Below, in pieces: positions 8,031-13,700 of a DNA stretch of 13,700 bases. A program made the translations under genes and the position numbers. A model generated the notes under the pieces. The model saw only the letters and a program-made list of their open reading frames with translations, did not search any database and had not been told where the DNA came from. This DNA comes from Bacteroidales bacterium UBA3696. Lineage in GTDB: Bacteria; Bacteroidota; Bacteroidia; Bacteroidales; Paludibacteraceae. The stretch spans positions 1 to 13,700 of the forward strand of contig DFIN01000047.1 of assembly GCA_002372135.1 (NCBI GenBank), written 5' to 3'. Position 1 is the first letter of the stretch. Each line of letters begins with the position of its first letter.

Positions 8031-8142
8031 CTATAATGAACGAAATGAGTGATTCTCGTTCTTAAAAATGTACAATTGTAGTCGAAAGTCATTCATAAAA
8101 ATGTGGTATTTTTAATAAAAGTGGGTAAAAAAATGTATTTCA

Positions 8143-8174
8143 TTTGCAAATATCATTTATTTTTAGTAATTTTG
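8143..8174 (+). promoter_or_regulatory. Bacteroidetes-type promoter for the ATPase gene
   Basis: TTTG (8143-8146), 20 bases, then TAATTTTG (8167-8174) fits the -33 TTTG / -7 TAnnTTTG pattern of the Bacteroidetes primary sigma factor. Transcription would begin around 8181, about 30 bases before the ATG at 8211. So the ATPase gene is probably transcribed separately from the glycan operon. Confidence 0.8.
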
Positions 8175-8210
8175 CACCGAAAATAATGAAAATGCAAAAA
8201 ATGTACGTAT

Positions 8211-9515
8211 ATGGATAGGCAGATTTTACAAGAATTGTATCACTGGAAATCCAACCCACGCCGCAAGCCCTTAATACTGAACGGGGCTCGACAGGTAGGT
8301 AAGACATGGATTCTAAAGCATTTCGGAACTACATGTTACGACAACGTAGCATACCTCAACTGCGACAAGGAACCGTTAGCAGCCAATCTGTTTGAGGATT
8401 ACGATGTTCATCGAATAATCCGAATGTTGGAGGTTCTGACCAAAACACAGATAGTGGCAGGAAAAACGCTTATTCTTATCGATGAGTTGCAGGAAGTTCC
8501 TCGTGGTTTACACGCACTGAAGTATTTTGCGGAAGATGCACCCGAGCAGCATGTGGCGGTTGCCGGTTCTCTGCTTGGGTTAATGCTCCATGAGGGAGAG
8601 AATTTTCCCGTTGGAAAGGTCAATATACTTCAGATGCACCCGATGTGTTTTACGGAGTTTCTAAAAGCGATAGGCGAAGATCAATTGAGCAGTAGCCTGC
8701 GTGCCGGAGAATGGCAGATTACCAATACCTTGCATGAGAAAATCAATCGGTTGCTGAGGCTCTACTTGTACGTAGGTGGAATGCCGGAAGCTGTGCAGGC
8801 TTATTGTGACCAGGTGCCATTACACGAGATACGGACTATCCAGAATGAGATACTCACGACATATATCAATGACTTGTCAAAACATGCTCCTAAAGAGCAA
8901 GTTATCCGTATAACACAAGTGTTCCAATCCATCCCTGCTCAGATAGCCAAAGAAAACAAGAAGTTTATTTTCGGTCTGTTGAAAAAGGGAGCAAGAGCAA
9001 AGGAATTTGAAATAGCTATACAATGGTTGTTAGATGCCGGAATAGTTCATAAAGTATGCCAAGTCAGCAAACCACAAGCCCCATTGTCGTTTTATGAGGA
9101 ATATGATGCTTTCAAATTATTCCTCTTGGATTGCGGATTATTAGGCGCGATGAACGCAACAGACGCATCCGAAGTGACCTTGACAGAAAAAGTCTTTGAA
9201 GAGTACAATGGTGCCTTAACGGAACAGTTAGTCTTGCAAGAACTCAAATGTATTCCGGATCTGTCTGTTTATTATTACACCAAACCAAATGCCAAACAAG
9301 AAATAGATTTTATGATTATGGTCAATAATCAAGCCATTCCTGTAGAGGCTAAAGCCGGTGAGAATCTGCAAGCGAAATCACTCAAGCAATATATCTTAGA
9401 AAACAACCCGACCAAAGCCATAAAGACATCCCTGATGCCATTCAAGAGCAATGAGATAACTGATAATGTGCCACTATATGCCATTGCCAATTATGTCCGG
9501 CTAATGGTGCATTAG
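8211..9515 (+). CDS. AAA ATPase with C-terminal DUF4143 nuclease-like domain
   Basis: The 434 residues are typical of the AAA_14/DUF4143 proteins found in many copies in Bacteroidales and archaea, whose role is poorly known. Walker A is GARQVGKT (25-32), Walker B LILIDE (87-92), and AGS (118-120) fits a sensor position. The C-terminal part has E364-I-D366 followed by E379-A-K381, the spacing of a PD-(D/E)xK restriction-like fold often seen in DUF4143. The ATG at 8211 suits the promoter just upstream; the ATGs at 8186, 8192 and 8201 are in other frames. It has no evident link to polysaccharide synthesis, has its own promoter, and is flanked by inverted repeats, so it is probably an insertion. 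A toxin-antitoxin or defence role has been proposed for relatives but cannot be shown here. Confidence 0.9.
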   Translation: MDRQILQELYHWKSNPRRKPLILNGARQVGKTWILKHFGTTCYDNVAYLNCDKEPLAANLFEDYDVHRIIRMLEVLTKTQIVAGKTLILIDELQEVPRGLHALKYFAEDAPEQHVAVAGSLLGLMLHEGENFPVGKVNILQMHPMCFTEFLKAIGEDQLSSSLRAGEWQITNTLHEKINRLLRLYLYVGGMPEAVQAYCDQVPLHEIRTIQNEILTTYINDLSKHAPKEQVIRITQVFQSIPAQIAKENKKFIFGLLKKGARAKEFEIAIQWLLDAGIVHKVCQVSKPQAPLSFYEEYDAFKLFLLDCGLLGAMNATDASEVTLTEKVFEEYNGALTEQLVLQELKCIPDLSVYYYTKPNAKQEIDFMIMVNNQAIPVEAKAGENLQAKSLKQYILENNPTKAIKTSLMPFKSNEITDNVPLYAIANYVRLMVH

Positions 9516-9541
9516 GAAACTATACTTAACACTTCTTTCTA

Positions 9542-9575
9542 AAGCGGTAATCCACTATTCAAAGGGTTACCGCTT
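9542..9575 (+). terminator. 12-bp hairpin after the ATPase gene
   Basis: AAGCGGTAATCC (9542-9553) pairs with GGGTTACCGCTT (9564-9575), with one G-T pair and a 10-base loop. It is stable, but only ATTGTAT follows, so termination may be partial and allow read-through into the next glycan gene. Its left arm and loop contain the right inverted repeat. Confidence 0.5.
9546..9564 (-). repeat. right arm of inverted repeat flanking the ATPase gene
   Basis: On the minus strand this reads CTTTGAATAGTGGATTACC, matching 8011-8030 except for one missing C. It lies 30 bases after the ATPase stop codon, within the hairpin at 9542-9575. Confidence 0.75.
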
Positions 9576-9607
9576 ATTGTATATGCAATTAAACGAAGAA
9601 ACAATAT

Positions 9608-10714
9608 ATGACATCAGAACAAAAACAACCGAAAGCCAGAGTATTGGCGTATTATCTGCCGCAGTTTCATCCGATACCGGAGAACGATGCGTGGTGGGGA
9701 AAAGGATTTACGGAATGGACGAATGTAGGAAAAGCCAAACCGCTTTTCCCCGGACACTATCAACCGCATGTGCCGGCGGACCTTGGCTATTATGATTTGC
9801 GAGTACCGGAGACTCGCGAGGCACAAGCCCAAATGGCTCGCGAAGCCGGGATAGAGGGCTTTGTCTATTGGCATTACTGGTTCGCAGGGAAAGAACTGAT
9901 GGAGAGACCTTTTAAAGAGGTATTGGAATCTGGAAAACCTGATTTCCCGTTTTCTTTAGCATGGGCGAATCAAACATGGAAAGGTTTTAATTTTGGAGTA
10001 AATAACAAGCGCAATGTGCTGATAGAACAAACTTATCCAGGAGATGAGGATTATATTGCGCATTTCAATGCAGTGCTTCCGGCTTTTAAAGATAAACGCT
10101 ACATTACCTGTGATGGAAAGCCAATCTTTATCATTTATCAGCCATCCGATATGCCAGATCCAAAACATTATGTGGACTTATGGCAAAGCCTTGCTAAAAA
10201 GAATGGGTTGAAAGGCATCTATTTCATAGCCTTGGAGAATGGCTATTTTACAGAAAAAGAAGGGTTGGAATATAAAAAATGGGTAGAGGAGTTGGGATAC
10301 GATGCCGTTAATTATATGCGTTTGCACCCGAATAAACAAACCTTTTGGCAGCTGCAGTTCCATCGTTTTACCAGTTATATATTGCGCTGGCCGAATATAT
10401 ATTCCTATAAGCGCCAAATGAAATGGTTTTCTAATGATACAGACCGAGAAAAAAATGCATTCCCCTGTCTCATACCGAACTGGGATCATACACCGCGTAG
10501 CGGAAAACGAGGAATGGTTTTCCATGGTTCTACACCCGAACTATTTCGACAACACGTGCGTGAGACATTAGAGCGCATCACACATAAGCCTTATGACAAA
10601 CGTATCGTAATCATTAAATCATGGAACGAATGGGCAGAAGGCAATTATATGGAGCCGGATTTAAAGTTTGGTAATGGCTACCTGAATGCACTGCGAGATG
10701 AATTGTTCAGCTAA
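9608..10714 (+). CDS. WbsX-type glycosyltransferase (GH99-like fold)
   Basis: Belongs to the Glyco_tran_WbsX family named after a Shigella boydii O-antigen gene; members occur in O-antigen and capsule loci of many bacteria. The 368 residues are full length. Hallmarks: AYYLPQFHPIPEND (14-27), WWGKGFTEW (29-37), YWHYWF (87-92) and, near the C-terminus, SWNEWAEG (338-345). These aromatic and acidic clusters resemble endo-acting GH99 enzymes, but in loci like this the proteins are treated as glycosyltransferases or glycan-modifying enzymes; which activity applies here is unknown. No clear TAnnTTTG promoter stands directly upstream, so transcription may come through the ATPase hairpin. It starts the right-hand block and is 12 bases before the next gene. 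Confidence 0.88.
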   Translation: MTSEQKQPKARVLAYYLPQFHPIPENDAWWGKGFTEWTNVGKAKPLFPGHYQPHVPADLGYYDLRVPETREAQAQMAREAGIEGFVYWHYWFAGKELMERPFKEVLESGKPDFPFSLAWANQTWKGFNFGVNNKRNVLIEQTYPGDEDYIAHFNAVLPAFKDKRYITCDGKPIFIIYQPSDMPDPKHYVDLWQSLAKKNGLKGIYFIALENGYFTEKEGLEYKKWVEELGYDAVNYMRLHPNKQTFWQLQFHRFTSYILRWPNIYSYKRQMKWFSNDTDREKNAFPCLIPNWDHTPRSGKRGMVFHGSTPELFRQHVRETLERITHKPYDKRIVIIKSWNEWAEGNYMEPDLKFGNGYLNALRDELFS

Positions 10715-10726
10715 AATCCGAAAACA

Positions 10727-11731
10727 ATGACGAAAATATCTGTTATCATTCCTTGCTATAATTGCGCTCCTGTTATTGGGCGTTGTTTGGATAGTATTGA
10801 TTATCCGGACGCGGAAATCATCGTGGTGAACGATGGTTCAAAAGATGAATCTGCTCACATTGTAGAGCAATACATCCATTCCCACGAGCAAATGAAGAAC
10901 GTTGTTCTGCTCAACAAACCGAACGGCGGCGTATCTTCTGCCCGTAATTTGGGTATTAAGCACGCTACGGGAACATACATTGTGTTTATAGATGCCGACG
11001 ACTACCTGATGGCAGACGGTTTGACACGAATGGTGGAAATGGCAGAAAAGGTCAATGCGGATGTCGTCCTTTACCAAGCCAACTACACGACCGAGCAGAA
11101 GTTAGTGCCTATCCGATCGGTGGGCAATGACACTATCCGCTCCACCGTTTACGCCTCCGGTAGAGAGGTGCTTAGGCATTTCGATATTCCGGATTACTAT
11201 GTATGGGATGCGGTCTATTCACGACAAATGCTTGTGGACAACCATCTTATCTGCCGGGAAGATTTACACCTGCATGAAGATGATGTATTCAAGGGCGAGG
11301 TCTATAGTGTAGCGGGCAAAGTGGTGGTTACCGATTTGCGTTTGTACTGCTATGTACAAGCATCCAGTCAAAGTTCCACCCACCGACAGTCCATTGAGCG
11401 TCAGCGGATATTGATGGATAGTTGTTGGCGAGCCGTTCAGCATCGCAAAGAGTTTATCCTCAATCGGTGTCCCGAACTGATGGATTATGAGCGACTGAGA
11501 TATATGCGCTGGGTATGCCCTCCTCCAATGGGTATCAGCGCGCAAATGAGTTTGGAGGAATACAGAACCTATTTGGAGAAGTTTCGCGAATTAGGAGTCT
11601 ATCCGCTCAGTTACAAATGGATACGTTCCGTTCACTGGTATGCAACGCCTAAGATGCGGCTAAAAGATGCCATCAAGACTTTTCTAACCAACCATCCCAG
11701 ATTAGGGTATTGGTTCTACCAACATCGTTAA
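10727..11731 (+). CDS. family 2 glycosyltransferase
   Basis: A second GT-A transferase of 334 residues: ISVIIPCYN at 4-12, NDGSKD (35-40), NGGVSSARN (66-74) and the metal-binding FIDADD (87-92). HEDDVF near the middle matches the conserved acceptor-side acidic motif of bacterial polysaccharide GT2 enzymes. The C-terminus is basic and aromatic, compatible with peripheral membrane association. It is richer in G+C than the first family 2 glycosyltransferase of the window. It follows the WbsX gene by 12 bases and precedes the family 4 gene by 17. Sugar specificity cannot be inferred. Confidence 0.92.
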   Translation: MTKISVIIPCYNCAPVIGRCLDSIDYPDAEIIVVNDGSKDESAHIVEQYIHSHEQMKNVVLLNKPNGGVSSARNLGIKHATGTYIVFIDADDYLMADGLTRMVEMAEKVNADVVLYQANYTTEQKLVPIRSVGNDTIRSTVYASGREVLRHFDIPDYYVWDAVYSRQMLVDNHLICREDLHLHEDDVFKGEVYSVAGKVVVTDLRLYCYVQASSQSSTHRQSIERQRILMDSCWRAVQHRKEFILNRCPELMDYERLRYMRWVCPPPMGISAQMSLEEYRTYLEKFRELGVYPLSYKWIRSVHWYATPKMRLKDAIKTFLTNHPRLGYWFYQHR

Positions 11732-11748
11732 AAAACAGCACACAAAAG

Positions 11749-12906
11749 ATGAATATCGTACAAGTAGGCAATTATCCGCTGTCAGCGGATTGCATTCGCG
11801 GAGGGGTAGAATCATCTGTGTACGGATTGACGCAAGCATTAGTTCGTGCCGGACACACCGTTGATGTGTTTGACTTTCCGCGCATCGGTGGCAAGGATAA
11901 CAGCGACCGCAATGACTTGTTGACTATCCATCGCTACGCCAACAACGGTAAGCACAATGAGGATGCCATGCTCCGTGGCAAAGAGATGTTTCGCGACATA
12001 GTAGCCCTGCATCCCGATGTTGTACATGTGCATGGCACAGGCAAACTAAGCGGAGCTATCTATCAGGCTGTACAGAACTACGGGATACCAGTTGTTCTGA
12101 CCGTTCATGGACTATTACACGAAGAAAAGAAACAAGCATTGCGGCGCAAACCATCCCTGAAACACATGTATCAGTATATCGTGCAGTCACGTGCGGAATT
12201 AGATGTGCTCAATAGTGCTTCGCGCATTATTGTCGATACACCATACGTGGAACGAATGCTGACCCGATACCAACAGAAAGGGAAGTTAGCTAAATTGCCG
12301 GAGATACATGTTATTCCGCAAGGAATTAGTGCGGCATACTATGGTCTTTCTTGTGCCACTGAAAGTAACACCATCCTTTCAGTCGGCTCTATCTCTCCGC
12401 GAAAGGGACACTTACACAGGATTGAGATGTTCAACATCTTGCGAGGTTGGGGTTCAACAGCCAAGTTACGTATCATAGGCTCGTTGGCAGACAGCAAGTA
12501 TTATGCACAGCTCACAAAAGCCATACAAGATAGTCCATATAGCGCAGATATTACGTTGGATACCAATGTGAGCCAAGAGGATTTGTTTGCCGCTTATCAA
12601 TCCGCTAAGGTGTTTGTCCTGCATTCGCAAGAGGAATCGCAGGGCACAGTTTTCGCCGAGGCAATGGCAACAGGCATGCCCATTGTCGCAACGAAAGTCG
12701 GAGGCATACCGGATGTAGTGGAAGATGGCAAATCGGGCTTTCTGTGTGACTTTGGCGACACGCGCTCAATGGCAGAGATGGTCGAGCGTCTGCTTACCGA
12801 CCAACAGTTATGGCTCTCGTTCTCCCAATACGCTAAGTCAGCTGCTCAGAATTACGATTGGAACTTAATCGCAAAGCAAATCCTTCAACTCTATAAAGCA
12901 CAATAG
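11749..12906 (+). CDS. family 4 glycosyltransferase
   Basis: A GT-B retaining transferase, 385 residues from the chosen start. The upstream in-frame ATG at 11710 would overlap the preceding gene by 22 bases and add 13 residues unlike the family; MNIVQVGNYP at 11749 fits the usual first beta strand. Visible: RGGVES (17-22) forming the donor-site glycine loop, HVHGTGKLSGA, LTVHG, the second-domain start ILSVGSISPRKGH, and the EX7E motif (E296 and E304) in EESQGTVFAEAMATG, then GGIPDVVEDGKSGFL. Such enzymes build capsule or O-antigen repeat units at the cytoplasmic membrane face. It stops two bases before the next, broken reading frame. Donor sugar unknown. Confidence 0.92.
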   Translation: MNIVQVGNYPLSADCIRGGVESSVYGLTQALVRAGHTVDVFDFPRIGGKDNSDRNDLLTIHRYANNGKHNEDAMLRGKEMFRDIVALHPDVVHVHGTGKLSGAIYQAVQNYGIPVVLTVHGLLHEEKKQALRRKPSLKHMYQYIVQSRAELDVLNSASRIIVDTPYVERMLTRYQQKGKLAKLPEIHVIPQGISAAYYGLSCATESNTILSVGSISPRKGHLHRIEMFNILRGWGSTAKLRIIGSLADSKYYAQLTKAIQDSPYSADITLDTNVSQEDLFAAYQSAKVFVLHSQEESQGTVFAEAMATGMPIVATKVGGIPDVVEDGKSGFLCDFGDTRSMAEMVERLLTDQQLWLSFSQYAKSAAQNYDWNLIAKQILQLYKAQ

Positions 12907-12908
12907 CT

Positions 12909-13119
12909 ATGTTCAAATACACGAAAAGATTCGCATCTACCATTCGTTTCTGGTGGAACGAGATGAAACTGCGTTCGGAGGAGAACACCAAGTTGTGAAC
13001 TCCAAGACAACGAGGAGATCGAATGGCGTCATCCTATGGTAAGTTATGGCTATTACATGACCATGCAACATAACCGTAAAGAACGGATACATGAGGAAGA
13101 AATAACAAAGATAAATTAA
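12909..13119 (+). pseudogene. frameshifted short gene of unknown function
   Basis: An ATG two bases after the family 4 glycosyltransferase opens 29 codons (starting MFKYTKRF, with FWWNEMKLRSEEN) that end at TGA 12996-12998. In the +1 frame, coding-like sequence resumes at once (ELQDNEEIEWRHPMVSYGYY and on to EEEITKIN) up to TAA 13117-13119. Joined, the two parts would give a charged protein of roughly 70 residues. The tight spacing suggests a former last gene of the operon, broken or shortened by a small deletion near 12990-12999. A sequencing error would also produce this. I do not recognise the family; it might be the start of a longer, mostly lost gene. Confidence 0.5.
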
Positions 13120-13223
13120 AAAATAGGTGTGGATACACCTGCTGGCAATCTACTACGCCCGAAAAGTAAACGCCATTAAAAATTTCTCAGCGTGCACGAC
13201 TCCTAGTAACTGCACGTACTCGG

Positions 13224-13254
13224 CAGGACACCGTGAAGTGTCCTGTTGTTCTTT
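13224..13254 (+). terminator. Rho-independent terminator of the right-hand glycan block
   Basis: CAGGACAC (13224-13231) pairs perfectly with GTGTCCTG (13238-13245) around a 6-base loop containing GTGA, followed by the T-rich TTGTTCTTT. It lies 105 bases after the broken gene and is the first good terminator after the glycosyltransferases. Confidence 0.8.
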
Positions 13255-13263
13255 ATAGTGTCT

Positions 13264-13294
13264 TTTGGGGTGCCGTACAAAGTGTGTAACTTTG
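13264..13294 (+). promoter_or_regulatory. Bacteroidetes-type promoter inside an inverted repeat
   Basis: TTTG (13264-13267), 19 bases, TAACTTTG (13287-13294) matches the Bacteroidetes pattern. The -7 element overlaps CAAAGT (13278-13283) / ACTTTG (13289-13294), a 6-base inverted repeat with a 5-base centre that could be an operator. Transcription would begin near 13301. Confidence 0.7.
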
Positions 13295-13300
13295 CATCAA

Positions 13301-13418
13301 AAATTGCACCATGGCACTTCCGCTTCTTACACCCATACCTGCAACGTGCGTGACCTTCCTTTATACGCACGCAATAGCCCACCACCGCCCACCTCGCTTT
13401 TGAGGTGAGCTTTTTTTT
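13301..13418 (+). ncRNA. candidate small RNA of about 118 nt (or short leader transcript)
   Basis: A good promoter (13264-13294) is followed about 120 bases later by a strong hairpin and T8 tract, with no convincing gene between. A 30-codon frame (ATG 13311, TGA 13401-13403) lies inside, but its codons look random, it is rich in histidine and proline near the end, and it stops within the terminator stem. I therefore favour a non-coding RNA. The 5' end is inferred from the promoter. I do not recognise a known RNA family. Confidence 0.45.
13387..13418 (+). terminator. strong Rho-independent terminator of the candidate small RNA
   Basis: GCCCACCTC (13387-13395) pairs with GAGGTGAGC (13402-13410), 8 of 9 positions matched, loop GCTTTT, directly followed by eight T (13411-13418). 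Confidence 0.88.
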
Positions 13419-13631
13419 CGTAAGGGCAAAGGGCAAAGCGGTAGCAGGGAGATTGCAAAGGCTTTCGGAATAGTGGGCGACTTCATCGGCTTGCAGGTAG
13501 AGCAAAAACTCCAAAGGTCGTTTTGATGTATGGGGACACACCATAGGCACACACGGAAATCGGCTGTTTTCGGCTTCAGGAAAGTGCTATCTTATCGAAC
13601 GCGAAAATCTGTATTATTTTGCTGATATTCT

Positions 13632-13672
13632 ATAAAAATAGCAATGAGAGTTCCATTGATGAAACTCTCTTG
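13632..13672 (-). terminator. minus-strand terminator after the tRNA
   Basis: Reading the minus strand, CAAGAGAGTT (13672-13663) pairs with AACTCTC plus TTG (13652-13642, one bulged A), followed shortly by TATTTTTATA (13640-13631). It begins a few bases past the tRNA 3' end and fits termination of that transcript. Confidence 0.65.
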
Positions 13673-13676
13673 TTAG

Positions 13677-13700
13677 TCGAGAAGAGGCGACTCGAACGCC
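13677..13700 (-). tRNA. 3' end of a tRNA gene, cut by the right window edge
   Basis: On the minus strand the edge reads GGCG-TTCGAGT-CGCC, a T-arm with the invariant G53, T54, T55, C56, A58 and C61, followed by a seven-base acceptor half CTTCTCG and discriminator A. CCA does not appear to be encoded. The anticodon lies outside the window, so the amino acid is unknown. A terminator directly downstream supports a real transcript. A tRNA 3' fragment left by an integrated element is the alternative. Confidence 0.6.

Larger units (their letters stand above)
13120..13676. other. intergenic region without a convincing protein gene
   Basis: More than 500 bases with no supported coding sequence. It holds a small hairpin (13125-13140, AGGTGT/ACACCT), a weak CGTGCA/TGCACG inverted pair (13191-13216), the operon terminator, a promoter and second terminator enclosing a possible small RNA, and a minus-strand terminator. 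From about 13419 to 13630 I see no further structure beyond a doubled GGGCAAA (13424-13437). Confidence 0.6.

Noticed and set aside
8038..8061. GAACGA/TCGTTC inverted repeat upstream of the ATPase promoter as a terminator or operator
   Set aside because: Six pairs around a 12-base loop, no T-tract, and more than 80 bases from the promoter; could be chance.
9577..9795. 72-codon + strand frame overlapping the WbsX gene start
   Set aside because: A different frame of a strongly supported gene; no conserved motif.
11710..11748. Upstream ATG for the family 4 glycosyltransferase
   Set aside because: It overlaps the preceding gene and adds 13 residues unlike the family; the ATG at 11749 gives a normal N-terminus.
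13125..13140. AGGTGT/ACACCT hairpin as a terminator
   Set aside because: Only six pairs and no T-tract after it; the better terminator is at 13224-13254.
13127..13258. GTG-started 43-codon frame on the + strand
   Set aside because: It crosses the terminator hairpin, is cysteine-rich without a family pattern, and starts directly after a stop.
13203..13550. Minus-strand open frame of 115 codons
   Set aside because: It runs through two terminators and a promoter, its KKK comes from the T8 tract, and no domain is seen.
1..13700. CRISPR array, transposase or integrase gene
   Set aside because: No regularly spaced repeats and no recombinase motifs seen on either strand.

Overview
The window looks like part of a cell-surface polysaccharide (capsule, O-antigen or exopolysaccharide) locus from a member of the Bacteroidetes, most likely Bacteroidales. 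Two intergenic regions carry the promoter pattern typical of that phylum (TTTG, 19-20 bases, TAnnTTTG). Start codons mostly lack a purine-rich Shine-Dalgarno sequence, and the gene families are ones common in Bacteroides/Prevotella-type glycan loci. All confident protein genes are on the + strand. I cannot name the species.

Left block (1-7977): a tight operon. It opens inside a fused CTP:phosphonate cytidylyltransferase / PEP mutase (cut by the left edge). Phosphonopyruvate decarboxylase, an iron-type alcohol dehydrogenase expected to reduce phosphonoacetaldehyde, and an FkbH-like HAD protein with an extra C-terminal domain follow. These four genes are joined by three ATGA stop/start overlaps. 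Next, with gaps of only 1, 3 and 6 bases, come a CDP-glycerol glycerophosphotransferase-like (TagB/TagF family) protein, a family 2 glycosyltransferase and a hexapeptide-repeat O-acetyltransferase. Read together, PEP would become phosphonopyruvate, then phosphonoacetaldehyde, then 2-hydroxyethylphosphonate (HEP); HEP would be activated as CMP-HEP and placed on a glycan, plausibly by the TagB-like enzyme. The steps to HEP rest on known families; the transfer step is inference.

Middle (7978-9607): a free-standing AAA/DUF4143 ATPase gene with its own Bacteroidetes-type promoter. It is bracketed by a 19/20-base imperfect inverted repeat and looks like an insertion into the glycan locus.

Right block (9608-13119): a WbsX-type glycosyltransferase, a family 2 glycosyltransferase and a family 4 glycosyltransferase, closely spaced, then a short gene broken by a frameshift. 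A Rho-independent terminator at 13224-13254 closes the block.

Right end (13120-13700): no convincing protein gene. It holds the operon terminator, a promoter followed about 120 bases later by a strong hairpin and T8 tract (a candidate small RNA), and, on the minus strand at the edge, the 3' end of a tRNA gene with its own terminator.

Base composition is uneven: the FkbH-like, TagB-like and first family 2 glycosyltransferase genes are clearly AT-richer than the genes on either side, which fits the mosaic build-up usual for such loci.
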